Positions 44,978 through 53,908 of a DNA stretch of 64,000 nucleotides are shown here, in pieces. The stretch is from NCBI RefSeq assembly GCF_010727605.1, contig NZ_AP022568.1:2914001-2978000 (forward strand). The letters are read 5' to 3'. The position numbers and the translations under genes were made by a program. The first letter of the stretch is position 1. Each line of letters starts with the position of its first letter. Source of the DNA: Mycobacterium simiae. Lineage in GTDB: Bacteria; Actinomycetota; Actinomycetes; Mycobacteriales; Mycobacteriaceae. A model generated the notes under the pieces. The model worked only from the letters and a program-made list of their open reading frames with translations. It was not told where the DNA came from and ran no database searches.

Positions 44978-45008
44978 TTCGACGCCAACGCCCAGCCTTG
45001 GCGCCGAA
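44978..45008. terminator. Stem-loop between convergent egtE and the ligase-like gene
   Basis: TTCGACGCCAA pairs with TTGGCGCCGAA (one mismatch) around a 9-base loop, five bases after the egtE stop. It can serve either strand. No T run follows. Confidence 0.5.
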
Positions 45009-45063
45009 GGACGCACAGCAGCCGGGCATCGTGACGGTGTCATCGATTCAGACCTCCCGGTGC

Positions 45064-46551
45064 TCAGCAGGGCCAGGTGTGGACCGGCTCGTTGGCGTGC
45101 ATGTGGTCGCAGTACCGGCGCAGCATCTCGGCGAGGGCGGCGGGTCGGGTCATGCCATCTTCTTCCAGCGCCTGCACCGTTGCGACCTGCCAGGTGGCGC
45201 CGTTGCGACCCGCCTTGGCCCGGCCCTCGATTACCCCGAGGAACCGCTCGCGCACCTCGGCGTCGACACCCCAGCGCCGGAGTCCTTCGTGGGCGATCGG
45301 CAGCAACGTGTCGAGCACCAAGTCGGCGGCCGCCACCTCGCCCCGGTCCGGCCAGTGCAGCCGGGCCTCGATTCCGTGGCGTGCCGCGGCGAGGAAATTG
45401 GCATGTGCCGCAGCAAAACTTATTTTTGTCCAGATCGGCTTCTGGTCTTCGGAGAGGGCGCGCAGGGTGCCGTAGTAGAACGCGGAGTTGGCCAGCATGT
45501 CGACGACGGTGGGACCGGCAGGCAACACCCGATTCTCCAGCCGCAGGTGCGGGCGACCGACTCCGTCCACCTCCAAGACGTCGTACACCGGCCGGTTCCA
45601 CCGGTACACGGTGCCGTTGTGCAGGCGCAGTTCGGGCAGCGCGGGTACCCGCCCGGCGGCCAGCTCGGCGACCGGATCCTCGTCGGACAGCTCGGGCAGC
45701 AGCGAGGGGAAGTAGCGGATGTTCTCCTTGAACAGATCCAGGATCGAGGTGATCCAGCGTTCGCCGAACCACACCCGGGGCCGCACGCCCTGGACCTTGA
45801 GTTCCTCCGGCCGAGTGTCGGTGGACTGGGCGAACACCTCAATGCGGGTTTCCGACCAGAGCCGATGGCCGAAGAAGTACGGCGAGTTGGCACCCAGCGC
45901 CAGCTGCGGGCCGGCCATCACTTGTGCCGCGTTCCAGTTTGCGGCGAAATCCTCCGGTGCCACTTGAAGGTGCAATTGCATACTGGTGCAAGCGGATTCG
46001 GGGGCGATGGTGGCGGCCTCCCAGCTCAGCGGCTCCGGGCCGGAGATGCGGATCGGGATGTCCTCGCCGCGCGCACTGAAGATGGAATCGTTGAGCGCGG
46101 CGTACCTGGTCGACTCGCTCATCCAGCCGTCGCGGGATAGATGTTCGGGCATCAGGGTGGGCAGAATGCCAATCATCACGATGCGGGTGCCGTCCGATCC
46201 GGCCCGGATTTGTGCTTCGTTGAGGCTGGTACGCACCTCTGTCTCCAGGTCGAGGACGGTATGTCCGGGCAGCGGCCGGGGCGGCACATTGAATTCGATG
46301 TTGTAGGCACCCAATTCCCGCTGATAGGCCGGATCGGCGATCGCGTCCAGCACATGCCGATTCGACATGGCGGGTTGATAGTTGCCGTCGACGAGGTTGC
46401 ATTCGATTTCCATTCCGGAAAGTGGCCGGTCGGAGTCGAAACGCGACTTGGTCAGCATTGTCTCGAAGACGTCCAGACAAAGCTGCACCTTGCGCCGGTA
46501 CGCCCGCCGTTGTGCGCGGTCATACGTGGTGCGCTTGACCTCTTCGCCCAC
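45064..46551 (-). CDS. Glutamate-cysteine-ligase family (GCS2-like) protein (Rv3698-like)
   Basis: This protein of 495 residues is of the ATP-grasp-like/GCS2 carboxylate-amine ligase family. FETMLTKSRFDSDRPLSGME leads into IECNLVDGNYQP with the metal-binding Glu, followed by YNIEFNVPPRPL, SMQLHLQV, LGANSPYFFG and HLRLENRVLPAGP. EgtA is a separate protein of the same broad fold encoded 4 kb away. The substrate is unknown. GTG 46551 (VGEEVKRTTYDRAQ) is preferred since residues further upstream are low in conservation value and Arg/Pro-rich; an in-frame start at 46692 would add 47 residues. Confidence 0.85.
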   Translation of the reverse strand: MGEEVKRTTYDRAQRRAYRRKVQLCLDVFETMLTKSRFDSDRPLSGMEIECNLVDGNYQPAMSNRHVLDAIADPAYQRELGAYNIEFNVPPRPLPGHTVLDLETEVRTSLNEAQIRAGSDGTRIVMIGILPTLMPEHLSRDGWMSESTRYAALNDSIFSARGEDIPIRISGPEPLSWEAATIAPESACTSMQLHLQVAPEDFAANWNAAQVMAGPQLALGANSPYFFGHRLWSETRIEVFAQSTDTRPEELKVQGVRPRVWFGERWITSILDLFKENIRYFPSLLPELSDEDPVAELAAGRVPALPELRLHNGTVYRWNRPVYDVLEVDGVGRPHLRLENRVLPAGPTVVDMLANSAFYYGTLRALSEDQKPIWTKISFAAAHANFLAAARHGIEARLHWPDRGEVAAADLVLDTLLPIAHEGLRRWGVDAEVRERFLGVIEGRAKAGRNGATWQVATVQALEEDGMTRPAALAEMLRRYCDHMHANEPVHTWPC

Positions 46552-46736
46552 ATCGCCGATGCAACAGGGTTGCCGGCGGTAACGCAAGAGCGGCGCGCCC
46601 GGCGCAGCGATCGGGGCCATGTCCGGCCGCATCGACCGGGCGGCCGGATGGGGCCGATTAGCTGCGGATCTGGTGGGTCGGTAGCCCATCATGGACGATG
46701 GCAGGACGTGTCCCAGTTCACGACAAAGGAGAGCAG

Positions 46737-48254
46737 GTGGCTGAGTTCGTCGCAGCTATCGACCAAGGCACCACCAGCACCCGCTGCATGATCTTCGACC
46801 ACGGCGGCGCCGAGGTGGCCCGTCACCAGCTCGAGCACGAGCAGGTGCTGCCCCAGGCGGGCTGGGTGGAGCACAATCCGATCGAGATCTGGGAACGCAC
46901 CGCGTCGGTGTTGATGTCGGTATTGAATACGTCGAAACTCTCGGCGAAAGATATTGCTGCGCTGGGCATTACCAATCAACGCGAGACGACGTTGGTCTGG
47001 GACAAGCGCACCGGGCGGCCGTACTACAACGCCATCGTCTGGCAAGACACCCGAACCGACCGGATCGCGTCGGCGCTGCAGCGCGACGGCAGGGGCGACG
47101 TGATCCGGCAGAAGGCGGGCCTGCCCCCGGCCACCTATTTCTCGGGCGGCAAGTTGCAATGGATCCTGCAGAACGTCGACGGGGTGCGCGCGGCGGCCGA
47201 AAACGGTGACGCGTTGTTCGGCACCGCGGACAGCTGGGTGCTGTGGAATCTGACCGGCGGGCCGCGGGGCGGGGTGCACATCACCGACGTCACCAACGCG
47301 AGCCGCACCATGCTGATGGATCTCGAGACGCTGGAGTGGGACGACGAGCTGTTGTCGTTCTTCTCCATTCCGCGAGAGATGTTGCCCGCGATCGCGGCCT
47401 CGTCGCCGAAGCAGCCCTACGGCGTGACGTTCGGCGACGGGCCGATCGGCGCCGAGGTGCCGATCGCCGGCATGCTCGGTGACCAGCACGCCGCGATGGT
47501 CGGTCAGGTGTGCTTGTCGGCAGGGGAGGCGAAAAACACCTACGGCACCGGTAATTTCCTGTTGCTCAATACCGGCGAGACAATCGTGCGATCCGACAAC
47601 GGATTGCTGACCACGGTTTGCTATCAGTTCGGCGATGCCAAACCCGTCTACGCGCTGGAAGGGTCGATCGCGGTGACCGGCTCGGCGGTGCAGTGGCTGC
47701 GCGACCAGCTGGGCATCATCAGCGGCGCCGCGCAGAGCGAATCGCTGGCGCGCGAGGTTCCCGACAACGGCGGGGTGTATTTCGTCCCGGCGTTTTCCGG
47801 GCTATTCGCACCGTATTGGCGGTCGGATGCGCGCGGCGCGATCGTCGGGCTGTCGCGCTACAACACCAACGCCCATCTGGCTCGCGCCACGCTGGAGGCG
47901 ATCTGTTACCAGAGCCGCGACGTGGTCGACGCCATGGAGGCCGATTCCGGTGTGCGCCTTGACGTTTTGAAGGTTGACGGCGGTATCACGCAAAACGAGC
48001 TGTGCATGCAGATTCAGGCCGATGTGCTCGGTGTGGACGTGGTGCGGCCGGTGGTCGCGGAGACCACCGCGCTGGGCGCCGCTTATGCGGCGGGCCTAGC
48101 GGTGGGGTTCTGGGCCGATCCGTCGGATCTGCGGGCCAATTGGCAGGAGGACAAACGGTGGACGCCGGCGTGGAATGACGACCAGCGCGCGCAGGGATAT
48201 GCGGGTTGGCGAAAGGCGGTGCAGCGCACCCTGGATTGGGTCGATGTGTCCTAG
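46737..48254 (+). CDS. glpK: Glycerol kinase
   Basis: GlpK phosphorylates glycerol to sn-glycerol-3-phosphate. The 505-residue protein has the FGGY kinase start ([19 protein letters not shown]), the substrate segments [14 protein letters not shown] and IVWQDTRTD, the [15 protein letters not shown] motif, the [14 protein letters not shown] segment and the C-terminal [21 protein letters not shown] 46737 has AAAGGAG six bases upstream, which rules against the in-frame start at 46698. Confidence 0.97.
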   Translation: MAEFVAAIDQGTTSTRCMIFDHGGAEVARHQLEHEQVLPQAGWVEHNPIEIWERTASVLMSVLNTSKLSAKDIAALGITNQRETTLVWDKRTGRPYYNAIVWQDTRTDRIASALQRDGRGDVIRQKAGLPPATYFSGGKLQWILQNVDGVRAAAENGDALFGTADSWVLWNLTGGPRGGVHITDVTNASRTMLMDLETLEWDDELLSFFSIPREMLPAIAASSPKQPYGVTFGDGPIGAEVPIAGMLGDQHAAMVGQVCLSAGEAKNTYGTGNFLLLNTGETIVRSDNGLLTTVCYQFGDAKPVYALEGSIAVTGSAVQWLRDQLGIISGAAQSESLAREVPDNGGVYFVPAFSGLFAPYWRSDARGAIVGLSRYNTNAHLARATLEAICYQSRDVVDAMEADSGVRLDVLKVDGGITQNELCMQIQADVLGVDVVRPVVAETTALGAAYAAGLAVGFWADPSDLRANWQEDKRWTPAWNDDQRAQGYAGWRKAVQRTLDWVDVS

Positions 48255-48291
48255 CCGAGTGTCCGCCGGCGCTGTGCCGGCGGACACTCGG
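48255..48291. terminator. Bidirectional terminator between glpK and the PadR gene
   Basis: CCGAGTGTCCGCCGGC pairs perfectly with GCCGGCGGACACTCGG around GCTGT. It starts right after the glpK stop and lies 12 bases from the end of the convergent PadR gene, so it can stop both transcripts. Confidence 0.85.
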
Positions 48292-48302
48292 GTGCCGCGG
48301 GG

Positions 48303-49082
48303 TCAGTCTTCGCCGAGGATGCCGTAGATCTCGCGCCGCGCAGTGTTCAGGATCTCGATGATGCGCTGCTGCTGCTCGGCGGTGGCGGTGTGCGCGGATT
48401 GCGCGACCGCGCCGCACAACTGGCCGACGGCCGAGCGCAGATTCATCTGACCCGGGTCGGCGCCTTCGGCGATCTCGTCCCACGGTGGGGTCGCGATCTT
48501 CTCGGCCGCCGCGCGTCCTTGCTCGGTCAGTTCGAAAAGCTTTTTACTGCCGTGGGTTTGGTTCGCGGTGACCAGTCCTTCGTCGTCCAGCAGTTGCAGC
48601 GTTGGGTATACCGAGCCAGGACTGGGCTTCCAGATTCCGTTGCTGCGTTCGGCGATCTGCTGAATCATTTCGTAGCCGTGCATGGGTCGTTCGGCCAGCA
48701 GGGTCAGGATGGCCGCGCGGACGTCGCCGCGTCGGCTGCGGCCGCCCCCTCGGCGAAATCCGCCACGTCGCCCACCGGGGCCGAACCCGAAGCCCGCACC
48801 GAAGCCAGGGCCGAACCCCGCACCGAAGCCGGGCCCGAACCCCGCACCGAAGCCGGGCCCGAACCCGGGACCGAAGCCGCCGTCGCCGGCGTGCTCGCGC
48901 ATGTTGTCGAGGAATTCTCGGCGGGCCTGCCGTCGGGCCATGTGCAATGCGCGTCGGCCGCCGCGGCCGGGGGGCGCACCGAGTCCTGTCGCGGGTCCAA
49001 GGCCGGCCGTATCGCCGTGGCCGAAACCGAATTCTTGGTGACCGGCGAATGGCTGGTCACCGGGAGTGAATGGAGTGATCAT
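48303..49082 (-). CDS. PadR-family transcriptional regulator with Gly/Phe repeat region
   Basis: This 259-residue repressor-type protein has a winged-helix PadR domain in the middle (~residues 125-200: DVRAAILTLLAERPMHGYEM, GIWKPSPGSVYPTLQLLDDE, SKKLFELTEQGRAAAE) and a C-terminal helix for dimerization. The N-terminal ~120 residues are low complexity: a repeat of GFGPGFGAGFGP type followed by RRGGFRRGGG. ATG 49082 has GAGGACC upstream. A perfect palindrome in its promoter suggests autoregulation. The inducer is unknown. Confidence 0.9.
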   Translation of the reverse strand: MITPFTPGDQPFAGHQEFGFGHGDTAGLGPATGLGAPPGRGGRRALHMARRQARREFLDNMREHAGDGGFGPGFGPGFGAGFGPGFGAGFGPGFGAGFGFGPGGRRGGFRRGGGRSRRGDVRAAILTLLAERPMHGYEMIQQIAERSNGIWKPSPGSVYPTLQLLDDEGLVTANQTHGSKKLFELTEQGRAAAEKIATPPWDEIAEGADPGQMNLRSAVGQLCGAVAQSAHTATAEQQQRIIEILNTARREIYGILGED

Positions 49083-49143
49083 GGTTTGGTCCTCATGTTT
49101 TCGGAGGAGCGCACTGTTCGTGCGCCGCCAGTAGTTACGGAAT

Positions 49144-49161
49144 ATCACGATATATCGTAAT
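49144..49161. promoter_or_regulatory. Palindromic operator candidate upstream of the PadR gene
   Basis: ATCACGATATATCGTAAT is an 18-bp palindrome with one mismatched pair around a perfect 12-bp core (ACGATATATCGT, 49147-49158). It lies about 65 bases before the PadR start and 73 bases before the divergent membrane-protein gene, in a patch that is AT-rich for this genome. PadR proteins commonly bind such sites at their own promoters. Confidence 0.65.
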
Positions 49162-49233
49162 CGATCGCGATGCAACGCTCGTGGTGGGAAAAGCCTCGTT
49201 TGTGCCCGACCCGGGCCGGGTACGGACTTCCGG

Positions 49234-49623
49234 ATGAACGCAAAGAACTCCGACGTGAGGTTTGACCGCACCGGAGGGACGACGCCGGATCCGCGGCGCG
49301 AGGGCGGTCCGGACCGGCCCGTGTGGACGTGGGTGAATTGGGGGTTGGCGTTCTCCACGGTGCCCGCCGCCGCGATCGTCATGCTCTTCGCGCTCGGGGC
49401 GGTGATGAGCACCGACGGGTGCACCCAACGCACTTGTCCGAACCTGGGCCGCGGCGGGATCGATTTCGGGGTTGCGTTTTACGGGGCGCCGCTGGTGGCC
49501 TTCGTGGTCATCCTGGTGTCGTTTTTCACGGCCAGGCACCGCGGCGGGATTGCGGTGCCGCTGTTCGGCTGGGTGCTGTTGGTCGCCGACGTCGCGCTGA
49601 TGGCGGCCGCGGTCGCGCGCTAG
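49234..49623 (+). CDS. Small membrane protein, three predicted spans
   Basis: This 129-residue protein has three hydrophobic segments (VNWGLAFSTVPAAAIVMLFA; VAFYGAPLVAFVVILVSFF; VPLFGWVLLVADVALMAAAV). Two cysteines between the first two spans (DGCTQRTCPN) may form a disulfide outside the cell. I do not recognise a named family. It is divergent from the PadR gene and shares the palindromic site, so it is a candidate PadR target. Confidence 0.75.
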   Translation: MNAKNSDVRFDRTGGTTPDPRREGGPDRPVWTWVNWGLAFSTVPAAAIVMLFALGAVMSTDGCTQRTCPNLGRGGIDFGVAFYGAPLVAFVVILVSFFTARHRGGIAVPLFGWVLLVADVALMAAAVAR

Positions 49624-49635
49624 CGCGGCGCACGC

Positions 49636-50514
49636 TCAGGACGGCGGTGCGAAGCCGCCGGGCTGCTGCTGTGCCTGCGGCGCCGGCATCGGCTGGGGTT
49701 GCGCGGCGGGCACGGCGAACGGCGGCACGGCTGCCCAGGGGCCGGGCGGCGGGCCGGCTGGACCGGGTGGCATTGCCGGGCGTAGCCGCGCCAGCTCGCG
49801 GCGGTGCCGTTCGGCCAGGACGGCGGCCAGAACCAGCTCCGGCGGGGCGCCAGGCGGTGGCGGCGGGGCGATTCGGGACACCACGTCACCGGCGATGCGG
49901 TACGACATTTGCAGCCGCAGCTGGGGTTCGAGTTGTGGTGCGCGGGAAAGGAATTGGCGTGCCACCTCGGCTTGACCCGCGTCGAGGTTGGACAGCTGCA
50001 GCGACGCGGCCCACCACGCCAGGGATGGCGGCATCTGCGGCGGAGGTGTGAGCCGCGGTCCGCGCTCGCTGACGACGACGGTGCCGGCGAAGATGTCACC
50101 GATTCGTTTGGCCTTGGCCGAAAGGATGCTCGAGATCACCGCGGGGCTGCCGGCGAGCATCCAGATCTCCACCAGGGCTGCCAATGCGCGAAAGAGGGCC
50201 TGCCGGAAGCGTTCCGGGCCGCCGTCGTCGGACACCACGCGTAGCCCCATGATGATCTTGCCTACCGACCGTCCACGGGTGGCCGTCTCGAAGACCATCG
50301 GGTACCCGACGAGGACCACCACGGTGAAGATAATCAGGATGGCGGCGCTAAGCGCGCCGTCGAACTGCGTCAAGGTGGCCGCCCACAGCATGAGTCCGAC
50401 CACATAGAGAAGGAAGATCACGAAGATGTCGATCAGCGCGCTCAACGCGCGCACCGGCAACTGGGCGATCTGCACGTCGAGCACCACCGCGTCCCCGGTC
50501 ACCACCTCCGACAT
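49636..50514 (-). CDS. RDD-family membrane protein with Pro-rich tail (Rv3695-like)
   Basis: The RDD domain covers the first ~150 residues: VVLDVQIAQLPVRALSALID, two to three spans (FVIFLLYVVGLMLWAA; LSAAILIIFTVVVLVGYPM), RGRSVGKIIMGLRVV and KRIGDIFAGTVVV. A cytoplasmic helical part (LDAGQAEVARQFLSRAPQLE) and a Pro/Gln tail follow. ATG 50514 is preferred for its family start (MSEVVTGDAVVLDV); a GTG eight codons earlier is possible. It is divergent from the SpoIIM-like gene, the usual actinobacterial pairing. Confidence 0.88.
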   Translation of the reverse strand: MSEVVTGDAVVLDVQIAQLPVRALSALIDIFVIFLLYVVGLMLWAATLTQFDGALSAAILIIFTVVVLVGYPMVFETATRGRSVGKIIMGLRVVSDDGGPERFRQALFRALAALVEIWMLAGSPAVISSILSAKAKRIGDIFAGTVVVSERGPRLTPPPQMPPSLAWWAASLQLSNLDAGQAEVARQFLSRAPQLEPQLRLQMSYRIAGDVVSRIAPPPPPGAPPELVLAAVLAERHRRELARLRPAMPPGPAGPPPGPWAAVPPFAVPAAQPQPMPAPQAQQQPGGFAPPS

Positions 50515-50591
50515 AACTCCGAACGGTACAGGTTTCACGGGTCTGGCCGGCTGGACTCGGCTATCCCGTAATTGCGATTAGGCTGCCCAAG

Positions 50592-51593
50592 GTGGACGTC
50601 GACGCATTCGTGCTGACCCATCGTGGCACCTGGGATCGGCTCGACCAGTTGATCAAGAAGCGCAGGTCGTTGACCGGCGCCGAAGTCGACGAGCTCGTCG
50701 AGCTGTATCAGCGAGTGTCTACCCATTTGTCGATGTTGCGGTCGGCCAGCACGATCGGCACCGATTCGCTGATGATCGGGCGGTTGTCCAGCCTGATCGC
50801 CCGGGCCCGCTCGGCGGTCACAGGCGCGCATGCGCCGGTAACCAGTGCGTTCGCCCGGTTCTGGACGGTGTCGTTCCCGGTGGTCGCCTACCGCGGTTGG
50901 CGGTGGTGGGTGGGCACCGCCGCGGCCTTCTTCGCGGTCGCGGCGATCATCGCGGTGTGGGTGGCCACCAACCCCGAGGTGCAGTCGGCGATCGGAACCC
51001 CAAGCGACATCGACCAATTGGTGAATCACGATGTCGCCTCCTACTACAGCGAACACCCGGCCGCGGCGTTCGCGTTGCAAGTCTGGGTGAACAACTCCTG
51101 GGTGGCCGCACAGTGCATCGCGTTCGCGGTGCTGCTGGGGTTGCCGATCCCGATCGTGCTGTTCCAGAACGCCGCCAACCTGGGGCTGATCGCCGGCTTG
51201 ATGTTTCACGCGGGCAAGGGCGGCATCCTGTTGGGTCTGCTGATTCCGCACGGGCTGCTGGAGCTGACCGCGGTGTTTCTGGCCGGGTCGGCGGGGATGC
51301 GTCTGGGATGGTCGGTGATTTCGCCCGGAGACCGCCCGCGCGGGCAGGTCCTGGCCGAGCAGGGCCGAGCCGTGGTGTCGGTCGCGGTGGGACTGGTCGG
51401 CGTGCTGTTGGTATCGGGTCTGATCGAGGCGCTCGTGACGCCGTCGCCGCTGCCGACGTTCGTCCGCATCGGCATCGGGATCGCCGCCGAGGCGGCGTTT
51501 GTGTCCTATGTCATCTATTTCGGGCGCCGCGCCGTCAAAGCCGGCGAGACCGGCGACATCGATGACGCTCCCGACGTCGTCCCGACGAGCTGA
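50592..51593 (+). CDS. SpoIIM-like (stage II sporulation protein M family) membrane protein (Rv3694c-like)
   Basis: The 333-residue protein starts with a soluble helical domain (VLTHRGTWDRLDQLIKKR, VDELVELYQRVSTHLSMLR), then has about five spans including WWVGTAAAFFAVAAIIAVWV, AFAVLLGLPIPIVLF and LLGLLIPHGLLELTAVFLAG, the last being the typical SpoIIM HGxxE motif. In non-sporulating actinobacteria it goes with RDD and MoxR-cluster genes and may act in envelope assembly (inference). It converges on the DUF58 gene with only three bases between stops. Confidence 0.9.
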   Translation: MDVDAFVLTHRGTWDRLDQLIKKRRSLTGAEVDELVELYQRVSTHLSMLRSASTIGTDSLMIGRLSSLIARARSAVTGAHAPVTSAFARFWTVSFPVVAYRGWRWWVGTAAAFFAVAAIIAVWVATNPEVQSAIGTPSDIDQLVNHDVASYYSEHPAAAFALQVWVNNSWVAAQCIAFAVLLGLPIPIVLFQNAANLGLIAGLMFHAGKGGILLGLLIPHGLLELTAVFLAGSAGMRLGWSVISPGDRPRGQVLAEQGRAVVSVAVGLVGVLLVSGLIEALVTPSPLPTFVRIGIGIAAEAAFVSYVIYFGRRAVKAGETGDIDDAPDVVPTS

Positions 51594-51596
51594 CTT

Positions 51597-52931
51597 CTAC
51601 AGGCGCCCAGTCGCCTTCATCGCGAGATAACGGTCGGCCAACGCGGGCGCCAGTTCGGTGGGCGGCGCGTCGACGACTTCCACCCCGACCCGGCGCAACC
51701 GGGTCGCGATGGCGCGACGGTCGTTGCGGGATTTCTCGGCGGCCCCCGCGTCGTACACGGCGGCGGCATCGGAACGTCCGGTGGCCATTTGATCGACCCG
51801 CGGATCGGAGGCGGCCGCGATGAGCAGGTGGTGCTTGACCGACAGCTGCGGCAGCACCGGCAGCAGACCCTCGTCGAGCGCGGTGGCATTGAGATCGGTC
51901 AGCAGCACCACCAGTGCGCGCCGACGGGTACGCCGGGTAATGGCCGCAACCATTGCGCGCCAATCAGATTCGACCAGTGTCGGCTGTAGCGGGGCCATGG
52001 CGTCGACGAATTGGGCGAGCACCTCGGTGCGTGCCGCGCCGAACACGCCGGCCCGGCTCACCCGGTCGTGGGCGAGGAAGTCGACGTGGTCGCCGGCCCG
52101 GGAGGCGAGCGCGGCCAGCAGCAGCGCCGCATCCATCGACCAGTCGAGCCGTGGCCATCCCGCGGGGTCGGCCCCTGGATCAGAAGAGGTGGGGTCGACG
52201 CCGACGCGGCCCGCTGCCATGCGCCCGGTATCGAGCACGATCACCACTCGCCGGTCGCGCTCGGGGCGCCAGGTGCGGACCATCACGTCGGCGCGCCGCG
52301 CCGAGGCCCGCCAGTCGATCGAGCGCACATCGTCGCCGACGACGTATTCGCGCAGGGAGTCAAACTCGGTGCCCTGCCCGCGGATCAGGGTGGGCAACAG
52401 TCCGTCGATCTCGCGCAGTTTGGCGAGCCGCGACGGCAGATGCTTGCGCGACAGAAATGGCGGCAGCACCCGGACCTGCCCGGGGACCGGCCGCGACGAC
52501 TGCCGCCCGGCCAGCCCCAGCGGGCCGACGGATCGGGCCGTGACGACGGCGGCGCGTTGATCGCCGCGCCGGGCCGGGCGCAGGTGAGTCTGGATCCGCT
52601 GCTCTTGGCCGGCCGAGATTTGCACCGGGTGAAGACGGGGCGTGGCGCGCGCACTGGGCGACCAGGCGTCGCGCACCTGACCGTGAAAGCGGCGCGACCC
52701 GTCGTTGTGAATTTCCAGAGTGACATCGACCGGCTGGCCAAGCCGAGCCGAGCTGTCCGGTGAGCGGACGTAACGCAGCCGGCGGGGGCTGGCCGCCAAG
52801 GCGATATCGATGGCCACCGCCACCGCCAGTGCCGCCAGCAGTACCTCGAAAACCCTTGCCGGCCACGGGGAAAGTGCGATCGGTATGACGCCCAGCAGCG
52901 CCACCAGGCCGGTGCGTCCGGTCAGGATCAC
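51597..52931 (-). CDS. DUF58 domain protein of the MoxR cluster (Rv3693-like)
   Basis: This 444-residue protein has two N-terminal membrane spans (ILTGRTGLVALLGVIPIALS; VFEVLLAALAVAVAIDIALA) and a C-terminal DUF58/vWA-like domain (FDSLREYVVGDDVRSIDWRA, RTWRPERDRRVVIVLDTGRM, RRRALVVLLTDLNA). The vWA-like fold with a DxGRM metal-site-like motif is the usual partner of MoxR ATPases. GTG 52931 overlaps the moxR stop by one base (TAGTG), so the two are coupled. Confidence 0.9.
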   Translation of the reverse strand: MILTGRTGLVALLGVIPIALSPWPARVFEVLLAALAVAVAIDIALAASPRRLRYVRSPDSSARLGQPVDVTLEIHNDGSRRFHGQVRDAWSPSARATPRLHPVQISAGQEQRIQTHLRPARRGDQRAAVVTARSVGPLGLAGRQSSRPVPGQVRVLPPFLSRKHLPSRLAKLREIDGLLPTLIRGQGTEFDSLREYVVGDDVRSIDWRASARRADVMVRTWRPERDRRVVIVLDTGRMAAGRVGVDPTSSDPGADPAGWPRLDWSMDAALLLAALASRAGDHVDFLAHDRVSRAGVFGAARTEVLAQFVDAMAPLQPTLVESDWRAMVAAITRRTRRRALVVLLTDLNATALDEGLLPVLPQLSVKHHLLIAAASDPRVDQMATGRSDAAAVYDAGAAEKSRNDRRAIATRLRRVGVEVVDAPPTELAPALADRYLAMKATGRL

Positions 52932-53908
52932 TAGCGGGGCACCGGAACCGACGCCAAGATGCCGTCGAGCACTCCGTCGGGCGTGGCTCCCTCCAGTTCG
53001 GACTCGGGACGAAGCATCACCCGGTGCCGCAGCGTGGGCCGGGCCATCGCCTTGACGTCGTCCGGAGTGACGTAGTTGCGACCGGACAGCCATGCCCACG
53101 AGCGCGCCGTGCCCAGCAGGGCGGTGGCCCCGCGCGGTGACACGCCCAGTTGCAGTGCGGGGGAGGACCGGGTTGCGCCGACGATGTCGACGATGTAACC
53201 CAACACTTCGTCGGCGATGAGGACTTGTTGCACCGCTTGCCGACCGGCCGCCAATTCGGCGGGCCCGGCCACCGGTTTGATCGCGGACAAGTCGCGCGGA
53301 TCGAAGCCGTGGGCGTGCCGACTGAGAATGGCGATCTCGGCGTCTCGCGGGGGCAGTGTCACATTCAGTTTGAGCAGGAAGCGGTCGAGCTGGGCTTCCG
53401 GCAACTGGTAGGTGCCCTCGTATTCGACGGGATTCTGGGTGGCGGCGACGATGAATGGGTCGGGTAATGCCCGGGCTTCACCTTCCACGCTGACCTGCCG
53501 TTCCTCCATCGCTTCGAGCAGTGCGGCCTGGGTCTTGGGTGGGGTGCGGTTGATCTCGTCCGCCAACAGCAGGTTGGTGAAAACCGGGCCCGGACGGAAG
53601 ACGAATGCGGCGGTGCGAGCGTCGTAAACCAGGGAGCCGGTGACGTCACCCGGCATCAGGTCGGGCGTGAACTGCACCCGTTTGAACTCCAATTGCAATG
53701 CCGCCGACAGCGCACGCACCAAGAGCGTCTTAGCCACTCCCGGGACGCCTTCGAGCAGTACATGCCCGCGACACAACAGTGCGATCACCAGGCCGCTGAT
53801 CACTCCTTCCTGTCCCACAACGGCTTTGGCGAGCTCGCCGCGCAATGCCAGCAGGGCATCACGCGCCGAGTCGGCGGTGGAGGTTTGAGCGGTCGGGGAT
53901 TGCGTCAC
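52931..53908 (-). CDS. moxR2: MoxR-family AAA ATPase (Rv3692-like)
   Basis: This chaperone-like AAA+ ATPase has 325 residues. Walker A is in VLLEGVPGVAKTLLVRAL, Walker B in NLLLADEINRTPPKTQAALL, sensor 1 in PFIVAATQNPVEYEGTYQLP, and a lid with the SPRGATALLGTARSWAWL segment. MoxR proteins mature or insert partner complexes together with vWA (DUF58) proteins. GTG 53908 overlaps the end of the DUF4350 gene by four bases. The symbol follows M. tuberculosis usage. Confidence 0.94.
   Translation of the reverse strand: MTQSPTAQTSTADSARDALLALRGELAKAVVGQEGVISGLVIALLCRGHVLLEGVPGVAKTLLVRALSAALQLEFKRVQFTPDLMPGDVTGSLVYDARTAAFVFRPGPVFTNLLLADEINRTPPKTQAALLEAMEERQVSVEGEARALPDPFIVAATQNPVEYEGTYQLPEAQLDRFLLKLNVTLPPRDAEIAILSRHAHGFDPRDLSAIKPVAGPAELAAGRQAVQQVLIADEVLGYIVDIVGATRSSPALQLGVSPRGATALLGTARSWAWLSGRNYVTPDDVKAMARPTLRHRVMLRPESELEGATPDGVLDGILASVPVPR

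Noticed and set aside
48680..49060. Repeated bases opposite the PadR gene as a CRISPR-like or satellite array
   Set aside because: The period simply reflects the Gly-Phe-Gly-Pro coding repeat of PadR; no spacers are present.
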